Shown here: piece after piece, positions 1-10,172 of the stretch | Position numbering within the stretch: position 1 is the stretch's first letter | How the letters are laid out: every line of letters begins with the position of its first letter | Assembly (NCBI GenBank): GCA_041905525.1 | Contig: JAYRKY010000015.1 | Location: forward strand, 1 to 64,000 | DNA length: 64,000 nt | Direction of reading: 5' to 3' | Source of the DNA: SHVO01 sp041905525 | Lineage (GTDB): Bacteria > Pseudomonadota > Alphaproteobacteria > Rhodospirillales > Rhodospirillaceae | Notes under the pieces: model-generated | Seen by the model: the letters and a program-made list of their open reading frames with translations, nothing else | Told to the model about the DNA's origin: nothing | The model's database searches: none | Translations under genes and position numbers: made by a program

Positions 1-13
1 AAGACAGTGTCAT
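1..13 (-). CDS. 5' end of an unidentified gene running off the left edge
   Basis: On the minus strand an ATG (bases 13-11) is preceded by GGAGGA (bases 22-17) with a 3-base gap (GGAGGACCCATG). Only the first four codons (Met-Thr-Leu-Ser) lie in the window, so the product cannot be named. It would be transcribed divergently from gltB. The call rests on the ribosome binding site alone. Confidence 0.35.
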
Positions 14-341
14 GGGTCCTCCGGATAAGTGAGCAGAAGGAAAGACAGCGTTCTGAGCAGGCGAATTATACCCCCGGCGGCAGTCCCGGGGCGTTGCAAA
101 AATGTCATCGCAAATGCACGAAGATCGTTGAGATCTATGCGATTTTTCGATGGTTGAATTTAGATAATTGAGTTTTGGTCAAGCCTGCGGTTAATTGGCG
201 CCCCACGGTCTTGGGGAGACCGCTTCTCACCGTACCGTATATATAGACTCGCAGCCTTGAGCTGGCAGGCGCGAAGCGTTGGCTTCGCGGCTTTGCCATT
301 TTCAAAAGCCGTATCGACGCTAGAGATCGGAAGAATTGCCT
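14..341. promoter_or_regulatory. Divergent intergenic region upstream of gltB
   Basis: No convincing gene lies here. The stretch is more AT-rich than its surroundings. It holds TATATATAG at 238-246, a possible -10 element for gltB, without an obvious -35 partner at ideal spacing. An 8-bp hairpin with a GTTG loop follows at 270-289, inside what would be the gltB leader. The gltB ribosome binding site (CGGAAG) is at 328-333. The promoter is inferred. Confidence 0.4.
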
Positions 342-3300
342 ATGAACGTTCCGGCCAAACAAGGCCTCTATGATCCGCAAAACGAGCACGACAGCTGCGG
401 CGTCGGCTTTGTCGTTCATTTCAAGGGCAAGAAATCTCACGAGATCGTCCGTCAGGGTCTTCAGATTCTCCTGAACCTAGAGCATCGGGGCGCGGTCGGC
501 GCGGACCCGCTCGCCGGTGACGGCGCGGGGCTGCTGATCCAGACCCCGGACGGGCTGCTGCGCGATGAGTTCACGAAGCAGAACGCGACATTGCCGCCCG
601 CCGGTGACTACGGCGTCGGCATGATCTTCCTGCCCAAGGACAGGGTGATCGCGCGCTCTTACATCGACCTGTTGGAGAAGACGATCGCGGCGGAAGGGCA
701 GTCGGTCCTCGGCTGGCGCGATGTGCCGGTCGATACGTCGCCGCTCGGCGAAACGTTGAAGGCTTGCGAGCCGTGGATAAGGCAGTTGCTCGTCGGACGC
801 GGCGCAAACACGCCGGCCGGTGATGTCTTTGAACGCAAGCTATTCGTGATCCGGAAGCAGATCGAAAGCTTCGTTGCCGCGAGCGCCTTTGAGGGCAAGA
901 GCGACTTCTATATCCCGAGTTTCTCGTCGCGCACCCTTGTCTATAAGGGCATGTTCCTCGCGCCGCAGCTCGACAAATACTACCGGGATCTTGGCGATCC
1001 GCGGCTTACGTCCGCGCTTGCGCTTGTTCACCAACGCTTCTCGACCAACACATTTCCGTCCTGGCGTCTCGCCCATCCCTACCGTATGGTTTGCCACAAC
1101 GGCGAAATCAACACGGTGCGCGGCAACATCAACTGGATGAATGCCCGCCGTCATAGCATCAAGTCCGCCATCCTTGGCGAAGACATGGAAAAGCTGTGGC
1201 CGCTGATCGCCGCGGGTCAATCGGATACCGCAAGCCTCGACAACGCGCTCGAACTCTTGGTGATGGGCGGCTATTCGCTCGCCCACGCGGTCATGATGCT
1301 GATTCCGGAAGCTTGGGCCGGCAATCCGCTGATGGACGAGAAGCGCCGCGCCTTCTACGAGTACCACGCGGGATTGATGGAGCCATGGGACGGCCCGGCG
1401 GCGCTCGCCTTCACCGACGGACGCCAAATCGGCGCGACGCTGGATCGCAACGGGCTGCGCCCGGCGCGTTACATCGTCACCAGCGACGATATTGTTGTCA
1501 TGTCCTCCGAAGCGGGCGTGCTCGAAATCCCCGAGCACAAGATCGTCAAAAAGTGGCGCCTGCAGCCAGGCAAGATGTTCCTGATCGATCTGGAGCAAGG
1601 CCGTATCATCGACGATGCCGATTTGAAGGCGGAACTCGCGAACGCGAAGCCTTATAAGGCGTGGCTCGAGAAGACGCAGTTTGTGCTCGAAGACCTGCCC
1701 GGCAACGTGCCGCCGGAGCAGGAAAAGACGACCGAAGCGCTGCTCGATCGCCAGCAGGCGTTTGGATATACGCAGGAAGATCTATCGCGGTTCCTGTTGC
1801 CGATCGCTCACAAGGGGGAAGACCCGGTGGGCTCGATGGGAACCGACACCGCGTTGTCGGTGCTCTCGCGCCGGCCGAAGCTCCTCTACACCTACTTCAA
1901 GCAATGTTTTGCGCAGGTCACCAATCCGCCGATCGATGCGATCCGCGAAGAGCTGGTGATGTCGCTCGTGTCTCATGTCGGGCCGAAGCCGAACCTTTTG
2001 GGTTTCGACACCGAAGGCACGCATCTGCGTCTTGAGGTGCGCCAGCCGATCCTGACCAATCAGGAACTCGCCAAGATCCGCAATCTCGGCGATTTGGTCG
2101 GGGACGCGTTCAAGACGCGCACATTGGACCTCACCTATGAAGTCCAACGTGGGCCCGAGGGCATGGAACCGGCACTGACCCAACTCTGCGCCGACGCCGA
2201 AGAAGCGGTGCTGCGGGGCTACAATATCCTGATCCTTTCGGACCGCGGCGTGAATCGTCACCGCGTGGCCATTCCGGCGCTGTTGGCAATCGCAGCCGTC
2301 CATCATCATCTCATCCGGAAGGGGCTGCGCACCGAAACCGGGCTGGTGTTGGAAACGGGCGAAGCACGCGAGGTCCATCACTTCTGCACCCTCGGCGGCT
2401 ACGGCGCCGAAGCGATCAACCCCTATCTCGCCTTTGAAACGCTGAACTCCCTACGCGGCGATGAACTGCCGCTGGACTACACCGAGGAGAAGCTGGCGAA
2501 GCAGTATGTGAAGGCGATGGGCAAGGGCATGATGAAGGTCATGTCCAAAATGGGCATTTCGACCTTCCAGTCCTATTGTGGCGCCCAAATCTTCGATGCG
2601 GTCGGCCTCCATTCCGATTTCGTCGAAAAGTATTTCACGGGCACCGGCACTCAAATCGAAGGCGCCGGTCTGGCCGAAATCGCACGTGAGACAGTCGAGC
2701 GTCATCGTCTTGCGTTCGGGGATGCCTTGCACCTGCGCGATGCGCTGGACCCGGGCGGCGAATACCAATATCGCCTGCGCGGCGAGAACCATATGTGGAC
2801 GCCCGACACCGTGGCCAAGCTCCAGCATGCGTCGCGCAGCAACAGCAAGGACCTGTACAAGGAGTTTGCGCAGCTCATCAACGATCAGTCCGAGCGGTTG
2901 ATGACCTTGCGCGGGCTGTTCGACCTAAAGAAGGCGGTGCAGCCGGCGCCACTCGAAGAAGTCGAACCGGCGAAGGAAATCGTGAAACGTTTCGCGACCG
3001 GTGCGATGTCGTTTGGATCTATCAGCCGCGAGGCGCATACCACGCTGGCCGTCGCGATGAACCGGATCGGCGCCCGCTCGAACACCGGCGAGGGCGGCGA
3101 AGAACCGGACCGTTTCAAACCGTTGGCGAACGGCGATTCTATGCGCTCGGCAATCAAACAGGTCGCTTCGGGACGTTTTGGCGTTACCATCGAGTATCTG
3201 GTCAACGCCGACGACATCCAGATCAAGATGGCGCAGGGCGCGAAACCGGGTGAGGGCGGTCAGCTGCCCGGCGACAAGGTCAATGGCCCGATCGCCAGGG

Positions 3301-4961
3301 TGCGTCACTCGACGCCCGGCGTCGGCCTGATTTCGCCGCCGCCGCATCACGACATCTATTCGATCGAGGATTTGGCGCAACTGATCCATGATTTGAAGAA
3401 CGCCAATCCACGGGCGCGCATTAGCGTAAAACTGGTGTCGGAAATCGGTGTCGGCACGGTCGCGGCCGGGGTTGCAAAAGCCCGCGCGGACCATGTGACG
3501 ATCTCCGGCTTCGAAGGCGGCACTGGGGCTTCTCCCTTGACCTCGCTGACGCATGCGGGATCGCCGTGGGAGATTGGTCTCGCCGAAACCCATCAGACGC
3601 TCGTCCTCAATAATCTGCGCGGCCGCATCGCGGTGCAGGTCGATGGAGGCTTGCGCACGGGCCGCGATGTGGTGATCGGCGCTCTCTTGGGCGCGGAAGA
3701 GTTTGGCTTCGCGACCGCGCCGCTCATTACGCTCGGCTGCATCATGATGCGGAAGTGCCACCTGAATACCTGTCCGGTGGGCGTTGCCACGCAGGATCCC
3801 GTGCTGCGCGCGCGCTTCACCGGTGTTCCCGAAAATGTCGTGAACTACTTCTTCCTTCTGGCCGAGGAAGTGCGCGAACTGATGGCCGATCTTGGAATCC
3901 GCAAGTTCGACGACCTCGTGGGCCGCATGGATTTGATCGATACGCGCCGGGCCGTGGGTCATTACAAGGCGAACGGCCTCGATTTCTCGAAATTGCTCTA
4001 CCGTCAGCCGGTGGGACCTGACGTGAAAACGCGTTGCAGCGAGGTCCAGGACCATCAGCTTGACCGCGCCCTCGATCATGAGCTGATCGCCAGAGCCAAA
4101 CCGGCGTTGGAGAGCGGCAAGGCGGTGCAGTTCGAACTCCCCATCCGCAATGTCAATCGCACCGTGGGCACGATGCTCTCGGGCGAAGTGGCCAAGCGCT
4201 ATGGCCAAGCGGGACTGCCGGAGGACACAATCTCCATCAAGTTCACCGGTATCGCCGGTCAGAGCTTCGGTGCGTTTCTTGCGCACGGAGTTTCTTTGGA
4301 ACTGGTGGGCGCAGGCAATGACTACGTGGGCAAGGGGCTCTCGGGCGGACGTATCGCGGTCTATCCCCCGGCCGAATGTCCAGCAGTGCCTTCGGAGAAC
4401 ATCGTCATCGGCAATACCGTGATGTACGGCGCAATCGAGGGCGAAGGCTATTTCGCCGGCGTCGCCGGTGAACGTTTTGCGGTTCGTAACTCCGGCGGCT
4501 TTGCCGTCGTGGAGGGCGTCGGCGATCACGGCTGCGAATATATGACCGGCGGCGTGGTTGCGGTGCTGGGGATGACGGGACGCAACTTCGCGGCCGGCAT
4601 GTCCGGCGGCATTGCCTATGTGTTCGACGAGGACGGCACGTTCCGCCAACGCTGCAATCTGGCGATGGTTGAACTCGAGGCCCTCAAGCCGGAGCCTCAG
4701 CTGAGCGCCGAGAATGGCAATTTCCGGCAGTTGATGCAAAACCATCTGGAGCAGGACGCACCGCGTCTGCATGCCCTGATCTCGCGCCACCGCCACTACA
4801 CCAATAGCGCGCGGGCCGCCGAAATTCTGGCCAACTGGGAGCAGTACCTTCCCAAATTCGTGAAGGTCATGCCGATTGATTATAGTAAGTCGCTCAAGAT
4901 CCTGGCCGCTTCGCGCCACCAGGAATTGGACGGCGAGAGGACGTTCAAGATCCATGGGTAA
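342..4961 (+). CDS. gltB: Glutamate synthase [NADPH] large (alpha) subunit
   Basis: GltB moves the amide nitrogen of glutamine to 2-oxoglutarate, making two glutamates in the cytoplasmic GOGAT cycle. The 1539-residue product has the usual length of bacterial alpha subunits. Cys19, in 'HDSCGVGF', should be the N-terminal nucleophile of the class II amidotransferase domain after propeptide removal. The FMN domain carries 'NTGEGGE', and the 3Fe-4S cysteines are C1133, C1139 and C1144 ('CIMMRKCHLNTC'). The C-terminal glycine-rich repeats of the GXGXG domain are present. ATG 342 is chosen over an in-frame TTG at 336 because CGGAAG lies at the right distance. The gene overlaps gltD by 8 bases, implying coupled translation of the two subunits. 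Confidence 0.97.
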   Translation: MNVPAKQGLYDPQNEHDSCGVGFVVHFKGKKSHEIVRQGLQILLNLEHRGAVGADPLAGDGAGLLIQTPDGLLRDEFTKQNATLPPAGDYGVGMIFLPKDRVIARSYIDLLEKTIAAEGQSVLGWRDVPVDTSPLGETLKACEPWIRQLLVGRGANTPAGDVFERKLFVIRKQIESFVAASAFEGKSDFYIPSFSSRTLVYKGMFLAPQLDKYYRDLGDPRLTSALALVHQRFSTNTFPSWRLAHPYRMVCHNGEINTVRGNINWMNARRHSIKSAILGEDMEKLWPLIAAGQSDTASLDNALELLVMGGYSLAHAVMMLIPEAWAGNPLMDEKRRAFYEYHAGLMEPWDGPAALAFTDGRQIGATLDRNGLRPARYIVTSDDIVVMSSEAGVLEIPEHKIVKKWRLQPGKMFLIDLEQGRIIDDADLKAELANAKPYKAWLEKTQFVLEDLPGNVPPEQEKTTEALLDRQQAFGYTQEDLSRFLLPIAHKGEDPVGSMGTDTALSVLSRRPKLLYTYFKQCFAQVTNPPIDAIREELVMSLVSHVGPKPNLLGFDTEGTHLRLEVRQPILTNQELAKIRNLGDLVGDAFKTRTLDLTYEVQRGPEGMEPALTQLCADAEEAVLRGYNILILSDRGVNRHRVAIPALLAIAAVHHHLIRKGLRTETGLVLETGEAREVHHFCTLGGYGAEAINPYLAFETLNSLRGDELPLDYTEEKLAKQYVKAMGKGMMKVMSKMGISTFQSYCGAQIFDAVGLHSDFVEKYFTGTGTQIEGAGLAEIARETVERHRLAFGDALHLRDALDPGGEYQYRLRGENHMWTPDTVAKLQHASRSNSKDLYKEFAQLINDQSERLMTLRGLFDLKKAVQPAPLEEVEPAKEIVKRFATGAMSFGSISREAHTTLAVAMNRIGARSNTGEGGEEPDRFKPLANGDSMRSAIKQVASGRFGVTIEYLVNADDIQIKMAQGAKPGEGGQLPGDKVNGPIARVRHSTPGVGLISPPPHHDIYSIEDLAQLIHDLKNANPRARISVKLVSEIGVGTVAAGVAKARADHVTISGFEGGTGASPLTSLTHAGSPWEIGLAETHQTLVLNNLRGRIAVQVDGGLRTGRDVVIGALLGAEEFGFATAPLITLGCIMMRKCHLNTCPVGVATQDPVLRARFTGVPENVVNYFFLLAEEVRELMADLGIRKFDDLVGRMDLIDTRRAVGHYKANGLDFSKLLYRQPVGPDVKTRCSEVQDHQLDRALDHELIARAKPALESGKAVQFELPIRNVNRTVGTMLSGEVAKRYGQAGLPEDTISIKFTGIAGQSFGAFLAHGVSLELVGAGNDYVGKGLSGGRIAVYPPAECPAVPSENIVIGNTVMYGAIEGEGYFAGVAGERFAVRNSGGFAVVEGVGDHGCEYMTGGVVAVLGMTGRNFAAGMSGGIAYVFDEDGTFRQRCNLAMVELEALKPEPQLSAENGNFRQLMQNHLEQDAPRLHALISRHRHYTNSARAAEILANWEQYLPKFVKVMPIDYSKSLKILAASRHQELDGERTFKIHG

Positions 4962-6369
4962 GCCAACTGGTTTTCTGGAAGTCGGGCGGCAAGATCGTTC
5001 GTACGACAAGGTCTCGTCGCGCATTTCGTCATGGAAAGAATTCGTCCACGACCTTCCGGACGATGTGATGAAGAAGCAGGGTGGCCGCTGCATGGATTGC
5101 GGCATCCCGTTCTGTCACAACGGCTGTCCCGTCAATAACCTCATCCCCGACTGGAACGACCTCGTCTACAAGGGCAAGTGGCGCGAAGCGCTCGCGAACC
5201 TGCACTCCACAAATAACTTCCCGGAGTTCACCGGTCGCATCTGCCCCGCGCCATGCGAAGCCGCCTGCACGCTCAATATCAACGACGATGCTGTGACCAT
5301 CAAAAGCATCGAGTGCGCCATTGTCGATCGCGGGTGGACCGAAGGCTGGATCAAGTCGGAAACACCTTCGCGAAAGACGGGGAAGAAGATTGCCGTGATC
5401 GGCTCCGGGCCTGCGGGGCTGGCGGCGGCGCAGCAGTTGGCGCGCGTTGGCCATGACGTGACCGTATTCGAGAAAGATGACCGGATCGGGGGACTTCTTC
5501 GCTACGGGATTCCCGATTTCAAGATGGAGAAGCACCTGATTGATCGCCGCATCGCGCAGATGGAGGCTGAGGGTGTGGTCTTCAGAGCGAACTGCCATGT
5601 CGGCGCCGATCTGAAAGCGGATGACCTCCTCAAGGGCTTTGATGCGGTGCTGCTGTCCGGCGGCGCGCAGGCGCCGCGCGACCTGCCGGTTCCGGGACGC
5701 GACTTGAAGGGCATTCACTTCGCGATGGATTTCCTGGGGCAGAATAATAAGCGGGTCGCTGGAGATCGCATCGCGCCGGAAGAGGAAATTCTGGCAACCG
5801 ACAAGCATGTCATCGTGATCGGGGGCGGCGATACGGGGTCGGACTGCATCGGCACGTCTATTCGCCAAGGCGCGGCATCGGTCACGCAGCTCGAAATCAT
5901 GCCTCGCCCGCCGGAGCAAGAGAACAAGCCGCTGGTATGGCCGTATTGGCCGCTGAAGTTCCGCACGTCATCGAGCCAGGAAGAGGGCTGTGGGCGTGAG
6001 TTCGCCGTTGCGACCAAGGAGTTCATCGGCGACGGCGGACGCGTGAAGAGCCAGCGGATTGTGCATCTGGCGCAGGGCCAGGAAGTCCCGAATAGCGCTC
6101 AAAACTTACCGGCCGACCTCGTCCTCCTGGCGATGGGATTCGTGCACCCGCTTCACGGCGGGCTCCTGAAGGATCTCGGGGTGACTCTCGACGGTCGCGG
6201 CAATGTTCTGGCCGATACCTTGAAATACCAGACCTCGGTAGCGAAGGTTTTCACCGCGGGCGATATGCGCCGCGGTCAGAGCCTCGTGGTGTGGGCGATC
6301 CGCGAAGGGCGGCAGGCGGCCTGCGCTATCGACGAATTCCTCATGGGCGCGAGCGACCTGCCACGCTAA
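4954..6369 (+). CDS. gltD: Glutamate synthase [NADPH] small (beta) subunit
   Basis: GltD takes electrons from NADPH through FAD and passes them via 4Fe-4S clusters to GltB. The 471-residue protein starts at ATG 4954 inside the gltB stop region. Its N-terminal cluster-binding cysteines are C46, C49, C54 and C58 ('CMDCGIPFCHNGC') followed by C97, C101 and C105. 'GSGPAG' at about 150 is the FAD dinucleotide fold and 'GGGDTGSD' near 290 the NADPH fold. Length and motif order match the family. It converges with the autotransporter gene with only 4 bases between stop codons, so no separate terminator fits there. Confidence 0.97.
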   Translation: MGKPTGFLEVGRQDRSYDKVSSRISSWKEFVHDLPDDVMKKQGGRCMDCGIPFCHNGCPVNNLIPDWNDLVYKGKWREALANLHSTNNFPEFTGRICPAPCEAACTLNINDDAVTIKSIECAIVDRGWTEGWIKSETPSRKTGKKIAVIGSGPAGLAAAQQLARVGHDVTVFEKDDRIGGLLRYGIPDFKMEKHLIDRRIAQMEAEGVVFRANCHVGADLKADDLLKGFDAVLLSGGAQAPRDLPVPGRDLKGIHFAMDFLGQNNKRVAGDRIAPEEEILATDKHVIVIGGGDTGSDCIGTSIRQGAASVTQLEIMPRPPEQENKPLVWPYWPLKFRTSSSQEEGCGREFAVATKEFIGDGGRVKSQRIVHLAQGQEVPNSAQNLPADLVLLAMGFVHPLHGGLLKDLGVTLDGRGNVLADTLKYQTSVAKVFTAGDMRRGQSLVVWAIREGRQAACAIDEFLMGASDLPR

Positions 6370-6373
6370 GGCG

Positions 6374-9169
6374 TCACCAGCGGTAAGTCAGTCCAGCGGT
6401 GAAAGTCCGGCCGGCGAGAAGGTCGTTCGCTGTCATGGCGCCCGACACAAAGCCTTCCAGTCCGGCGGCGATGGCGACATTCACTCCAGCCTCCGCCTCG
6501 AGGGCGAACTTCTTGCGTGGATCGCCGTAGAGTTCGAATCCGCTTCCGGCCACCCCGATCAAGACCGCCGGGATTTTCGGAGCCCGCTGCAACAATTCCG
6601 TGGACACCGAGAGGTCCACGTGCGGCCGCACGTGGCCGACGGCGCCGCTGACGGTCACCCCCGCACGGGCGCGCAAGGACTCAATGGCGCTCGCATCCGT
6701 GCGGACCGCAAGCACGCGGCCTTCATCAAGCGCGCCAAGGGACGCGCGGCGGTAGTCCGCACCGAGATAGGGCGAAAGGTCGACCAGCCCGAGCGACCCG
6801 TGCGACGTCCCGAGGACCGTTGCGGACCAGAGATCTGTATTCGAGTGTGCCGACAAGACCTCTCCATTTCCTGCGAGGCGGTGGGTGCGCGGCGATCCGT
6901 GGCCGTAGGACGCTGCCGCGTCGAGCGCAAATGACTCCCAGCGCCATGAAGCCGTGAGCGCCAACAGCGTCGCATCATAGGAAGCGACGTTGGTCCCGCG
7001 CGTGAACGAGCCGTCAACGCGCGCCGCGCCGATCCCGAAGCGGGCTAAGCCGAGCGGAAACTCGATCCCAGCCATCACCCCATCAAGACCATAATGGCCT
7101 GCGGAAGAAACATCTCCGGAGCGGCTGGCAGACGTGAATCCGCTTGCCCAAGTGAGACGTTGCCCCTCGCTTGAGGCTGGCCGGTTGCGCAGTCCGAACG
7201 CAAGACGTTCGAGAGTCAGAATACCCATGTTCTGGATTGCGCCAGCGCCTTCCGGCGTAAAGCCGGCGAGAATTTCGGTCGCGGTTTCCGGTGTCGCCCG
7301 CTCAAGCTGATCGAACGTGGAGGCAAGTGGGATAGGCGAAGTGGAACGCAAGCGATCCAGTTCCCGGCCCACGGAGGTTTGCGCGCCGGTGGCTCCCGCG
7401 CTGCTGTACGGCAATCGCGACATTTCGACAGTGATGCCGCCGGAGGGGCCCGTGACGAGTGCAGCTTTCACGAACGCGAGGTCAGGCGCCTGCAGCAAAA
7501 AGCTCCCGGTGCTGGAAAGAGAGCCGACAATCGGGGATATCACATCGAAGCGCTGACCGTCGCGAAACGCCGTACCGTCATAGGTGACGGCAAGCGTACC
7601 GGCGAAGGTCGCGGGACCGCCGAGAAGCAAGCGGTCTGAACTTCCGTCGGGCGCCAACCGCATTGCAAGTGTTCCCTCCGCAAACTGACGGAAGGGACCG
7701 GTGATTGTCAGGACACCTTTTCTGTTCTGTGTGCCCGGTGCGAGCCGTCCGCTATTGGTGACCGCGCCGTCGATCGTTCCAAAGCCCCGCAAGCCTCCAA
7801 GGTTCCCTGTCGCCGCCGCCGCCAGCCGCACCCCCTCGTTGAGGACCATTTCGTTGTTTGGAAAGACATTGACCTGCTGACGAACACTCAGATTCCGCGC
7901 GAGCGTGAGCGTGCCGGTTGCGCCGGTCGAGAGGATCTCGAGGTTCAAGACGCCGTAGTCGATCGTGCCGCCGCCCTCAACGATCAGGAGATCATCCCCT
8001 CCGCCGAAGTCGATGGTCCCGCTCAGCGTGCCGCCTTGGCGAAAGGTGACGACATCGCCGCCCCCGGCGAGCAGAACGTCCCCGGTGATCGCACCACTGT
8101 TGATCAGTGTAACGCGAGGTCCAAGACTACGAAGCGCCGGGAGCCCGTCGCGTGTTTTGATACTGCCGGTGTTCGTTACGAGAAGCCCACCAGTCCCGGC
8201 CGCGACGATAGCGCCGCCGTTTGTCAAGGTAAGCTCGTCGGACGTTGCCGGCAGGAAGACTTCGATCTCACCCTCATTGCGAATGTTTGCATCGCGCACA
8301 TCGAGGCGCACACCGACATGGGTGGCCGCGACAACGCCCGTATTGAGAAACTGCGCCCCTGCGCCCAATAAGGACACCGCGGTGGTGGGCGTAAGTGACC
8401 TGACCGATCCCGCGACTATGCTCCTGATCGATCCGCTATTGGTCAGACGCCCATCAGAGATCTGAACTCCAATGGAATTGTTGCCGCTCGCCTCGATATC
8501 GCCTTCGTTCACGACATTCGACTGCGGGCCCGCATTGATGCCGGCGCTGGCATCACCACGTACGGCAAGCGTGCCTCGGTGAGTCACTGTGGCGGCGGCG
8601 CCCACTGCGATTCCATCCGCGCCCTGGCCGAGCGTGGTGATGGAGCCTTCAGCGTCTACCGTCACATTCATGCGGTCGCCGCCTAAAATCCCAACCCCGG
8701 CCTGGTACTCTGTCGCAATGCGGCCGCTATTTATGACCGTGCTGCCGCCGCCGGCGACAATCGCGAACGCGATGATGTCGTGAGTCAGAATCGTGCCGAC
8801 ATTCCTGACTGCGCTGCCGGGGCCCGCAGAGATTCCGAAGCCGCAAACTCCGAAGGACGATATCAATCCTTCATTGAGAACCGTGCTTGAGGGCCCCACC
8901 GCAATGCCGGGCAGAGAGAGGGGACAAGTCCCGACAACCTCGCGAGATAGAATATTCCCGATGAACGCGTTCGGGCGAATGCGGACATTCAACGTCTCCG
9001 TAGAATTGAACCCGTCGCCGTCACGTCCGGTGCAGTCCACGCTGCTGCCGGTTTGAAAGCATTCAGCGCGCGCATCCGCCGGGCGCAGCAAGATGCAGGC
9101 AACAGCCAGCGCGCCGGTGAGCGCCGCGGCAGGGACAATTGAAACGTACAAATGAGTTCTATTGGTCAC
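6374..9169 (-). CDS. Autotransporter (type Va secretion) with beta-helix-like passenger
   Basis: The 931-residue protein has an N-terminal signal sequence ending near 'ADARAE' (about residue 36). A passenger of roughly 550 residues follows, rich in short repeats such as 'VTNSG', 'VVNEG', 'LTNSGSI' and 'LINSGAI', typical of a right-handed beta-helix. The C-terminal 270 or so residues look like a 12-strand autotransporter barrel, ending in the aromatic 'LTYRW' expected for BAM recognition. An early cysteine pair ('CFQTGSSVDC') follows the signal. The start is GTG 9169, with AAGGA six bases upstream. The passenger has no visible protease or lipase motif, so an adhesin or surface-structure role is only inferred. 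Confidence 0.88.
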   Translation of the reverse strand: MTNRTHLYVSIVPAAALTGALAVACILLRPADARAECFQTGSSVDCTGRDGDGFNSTETLNVRIRPNAFIGNILSREVVGTCPLSLPGIAVGPSSTVLNEGLISSFGVCGFGISAGPGSAVRNVGTILTHDIIAFAIVAGGGSTVINSGRIATEYQAGVGILGGDRMNVTVDAEGSITTLGQGADGIAVGAAATVTHRGTLAVRGDASAGINAGPQSNVVNEGDIEASGNNSIGVQISDGRLTNSGSIRSIVAGSVRSLTPTTAVSLLGAGAQFLNTGVVAATHVGVRLDVRDANIRNEGEIEVFLPATSDELTLTNGGAIVAAGTGGLLVTNTGSIKTRDGLPALRSLGPRVTLINSGAITGDVLLAGGGDVVTFRQGGTLSGTIDFGGGDDLLIVEGGGTIDYGVLNLEILSTGATGTLTLARNLSVRQQVNVFPNNEMVLNEGVRLAAAATGNLGGLRGFGTIDGAVTNSGRLAPGTQNRKGVLTITGPFRQFAEGTLAMRLAPDGSSDRLLLGGPATFAGTLAVTYDGTAFRDGQRFDVISPIVGSLSSTGSFLLQAPDLAFVKAALVTGPSGGITVEMSRLPYSSAGATGAQTSVGRELDRLRSTSPIPLASTFDQLERATPETATEILAGFTPEGAGAIQNMGILTLERLAFGLRNRPASSEGQRLTWASGFTSASRSGDVSSAGHYGLDGVMAGIEFPLGLARFGIGAARVDGSFTRGTNVASYDATLLALTASWRWESFALDAAASYGHGSPRTHRLAGNGEVLSAHSNTDLWSATVLGTSHGSLGLVDLSPYLGADYRRASLGALDEGRVLAVRTDASAIESLRARAGVTVSGAVGHVRPHVDLSVSTELLQRAPKIPAVLIGVAGSGFELYGDPRKKFALEAEAGVNVAIAAGLEGFVSGAMTANDLLAGRTFTAGLTYRW

Positions 9170-9230
9170 AGTCAGTCCTTTTTCATCCGCGTCCGTGCGG
9201 ATGGATGTCGATGAGCGTTAGGGGACTGTG

Positions 9231-9259
9231 AAAAAAAGCGGGCGACTCTTCTCGGTCGC
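9231..9259 (-). terminator. Probable Rho-independent terminator
   Basis: Read on the minus strand, a 5-bp stem (GCGAC / GTCGC, 8-base loop) is followed after four bases by seven T residues (9237-9231). It lies after the stop of the alpha/beta hydrolase gene and before the autotransporter start, so it would separate these two minus-strand genes. Confidence 0.5.
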
Positions 9260-9322
9260 TTTCGAATTTTCTAAATCATCGTCTCGCACGAGACAAGCCG
9301 CGGAATTTTTGTGCCGCGCTAT

Positions 9323-10117
9323 TCAGCGCGCATTTATCCAGTCATATATTATTTTGGTTGTCTCTTGCCGTCCGTCGTCGAGCATCATGCAATGCCCCGA
9401 GGCGCGGACCACAGAGAGCTCCGCGCCCAAATATGCTGCCAAGGTTTGATCTTGCCCTTGCGGATGGAGCGGAGAGTCGTCGCGAGCGCCCGAGAGAATA
9501 ATGCGCGGGCATGTGATCGATGCAGGGGCGATCTGCGCTTCCCCATGGAAACTGTCGTTCAAGAGGCGGGCGCTTTCGGGGCAAAGCCGTGCGAGGTAAC
9601 TGTCCATGTCCGCTCCGGTTGCGCCGGACATAAACCACTTGCGGGCCCTGGCCGGCGGCGGCGGTTGGACGGAACGCCCCTCTGGGAATTTTGGGAGGGC
9701 ATGCGCCGACGGCAAGCCGGCCGGTAGAGCGGGGGCCAGGAGCATTAGCCCGCGCAAGGAGACTCTCGTGGCCGCTTGCAATGCCAGCAACGCCCCTAAA
9801 CTGTGGCCCACGACGACCACGTCGGGGCCGAGCGCGTTGAGCGCTTCCATCATGTCTTCGCCCATGGCCTTCAGCCCTTGATCGGCAAAGTCGGGCGCTT
9901 GCGGTAGTCCGCCGTGTCCGCGCAAGTCGATCGCCGCGGAACTGATGCCGTCGTGCGCCAGCCAGTCCATCACCGGCGACCAACACCAGGCGCCGTGAAA
10001 ACCGCCATGGACAAACAGGACCGATGCGGCCCGCTCGCCACAGAGATGAAGCCGCCCGTGCGAGAGGGGCCTGACGACTGGATCTGGGAGTGAAGCCACG
10101 ACGGGTTTTGGGCTCAA
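9323..10117 (-). CDS. Alpha/beta-hydrolase fold protein
   Basis: The 264-residue protein shows the classical alpha/beta-hydrolase layout: an oxyanion-hole 'HGGFHG' segment after the first strands, the nucleophile elbow 'GHSLG' (Ser in 'VVGHSLGALLA'), and a C-terminal 'ASGHCMMLDDG' that supplies the catalytic His. No signal peptide or membrane segment is visible, so it is probably cytoplasmic. The assigned start is TTG 10117 with no clear ribosome binding site; a GTG further in is possible. The substrate is not evident. Esterase, lipase or lactonase-like activity is the general expectation for the fold. Confidence 0.85.
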   Translation of the reverse strand: MSPKPVVASLPDPVVRPLSHGRLHLCGERAASVLFVHGGFHGAWCWSPVMDWLAHDGISSAAIDLRGHGGLPQAPDFADQGLKAMGEDMMEALNALGPDVVVVGHSLGALLALQAATRVSLRGLMLLAPALPAGLPSAHALPKFPEGRSVQPPPPARARKWFMSGATGADMDSYLARLCPESARLLNDSFHGEAQIAPASITCPRIILSGARDDSPLHPQGQDQTLAAYLGAELSVVRASGHCMMLDDGRQETTKIIYDWINAR

Positions 10118-10172
10118 GGATAGGCTAAAGCGCTATTATAGCGACGAGGCGTTGCTTTACCCGAGGTGATTT

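Noticed and set aside
2925..5105. Long minus-strand open frame (726 codons) opposite gltB/gltD
   Set aside because: It lies wholly against well-supported gltBD, is rich in Arg, His and Ala as expected for a shadow frame in GC-rich DNA, and has no domain or ribosome binding site support.
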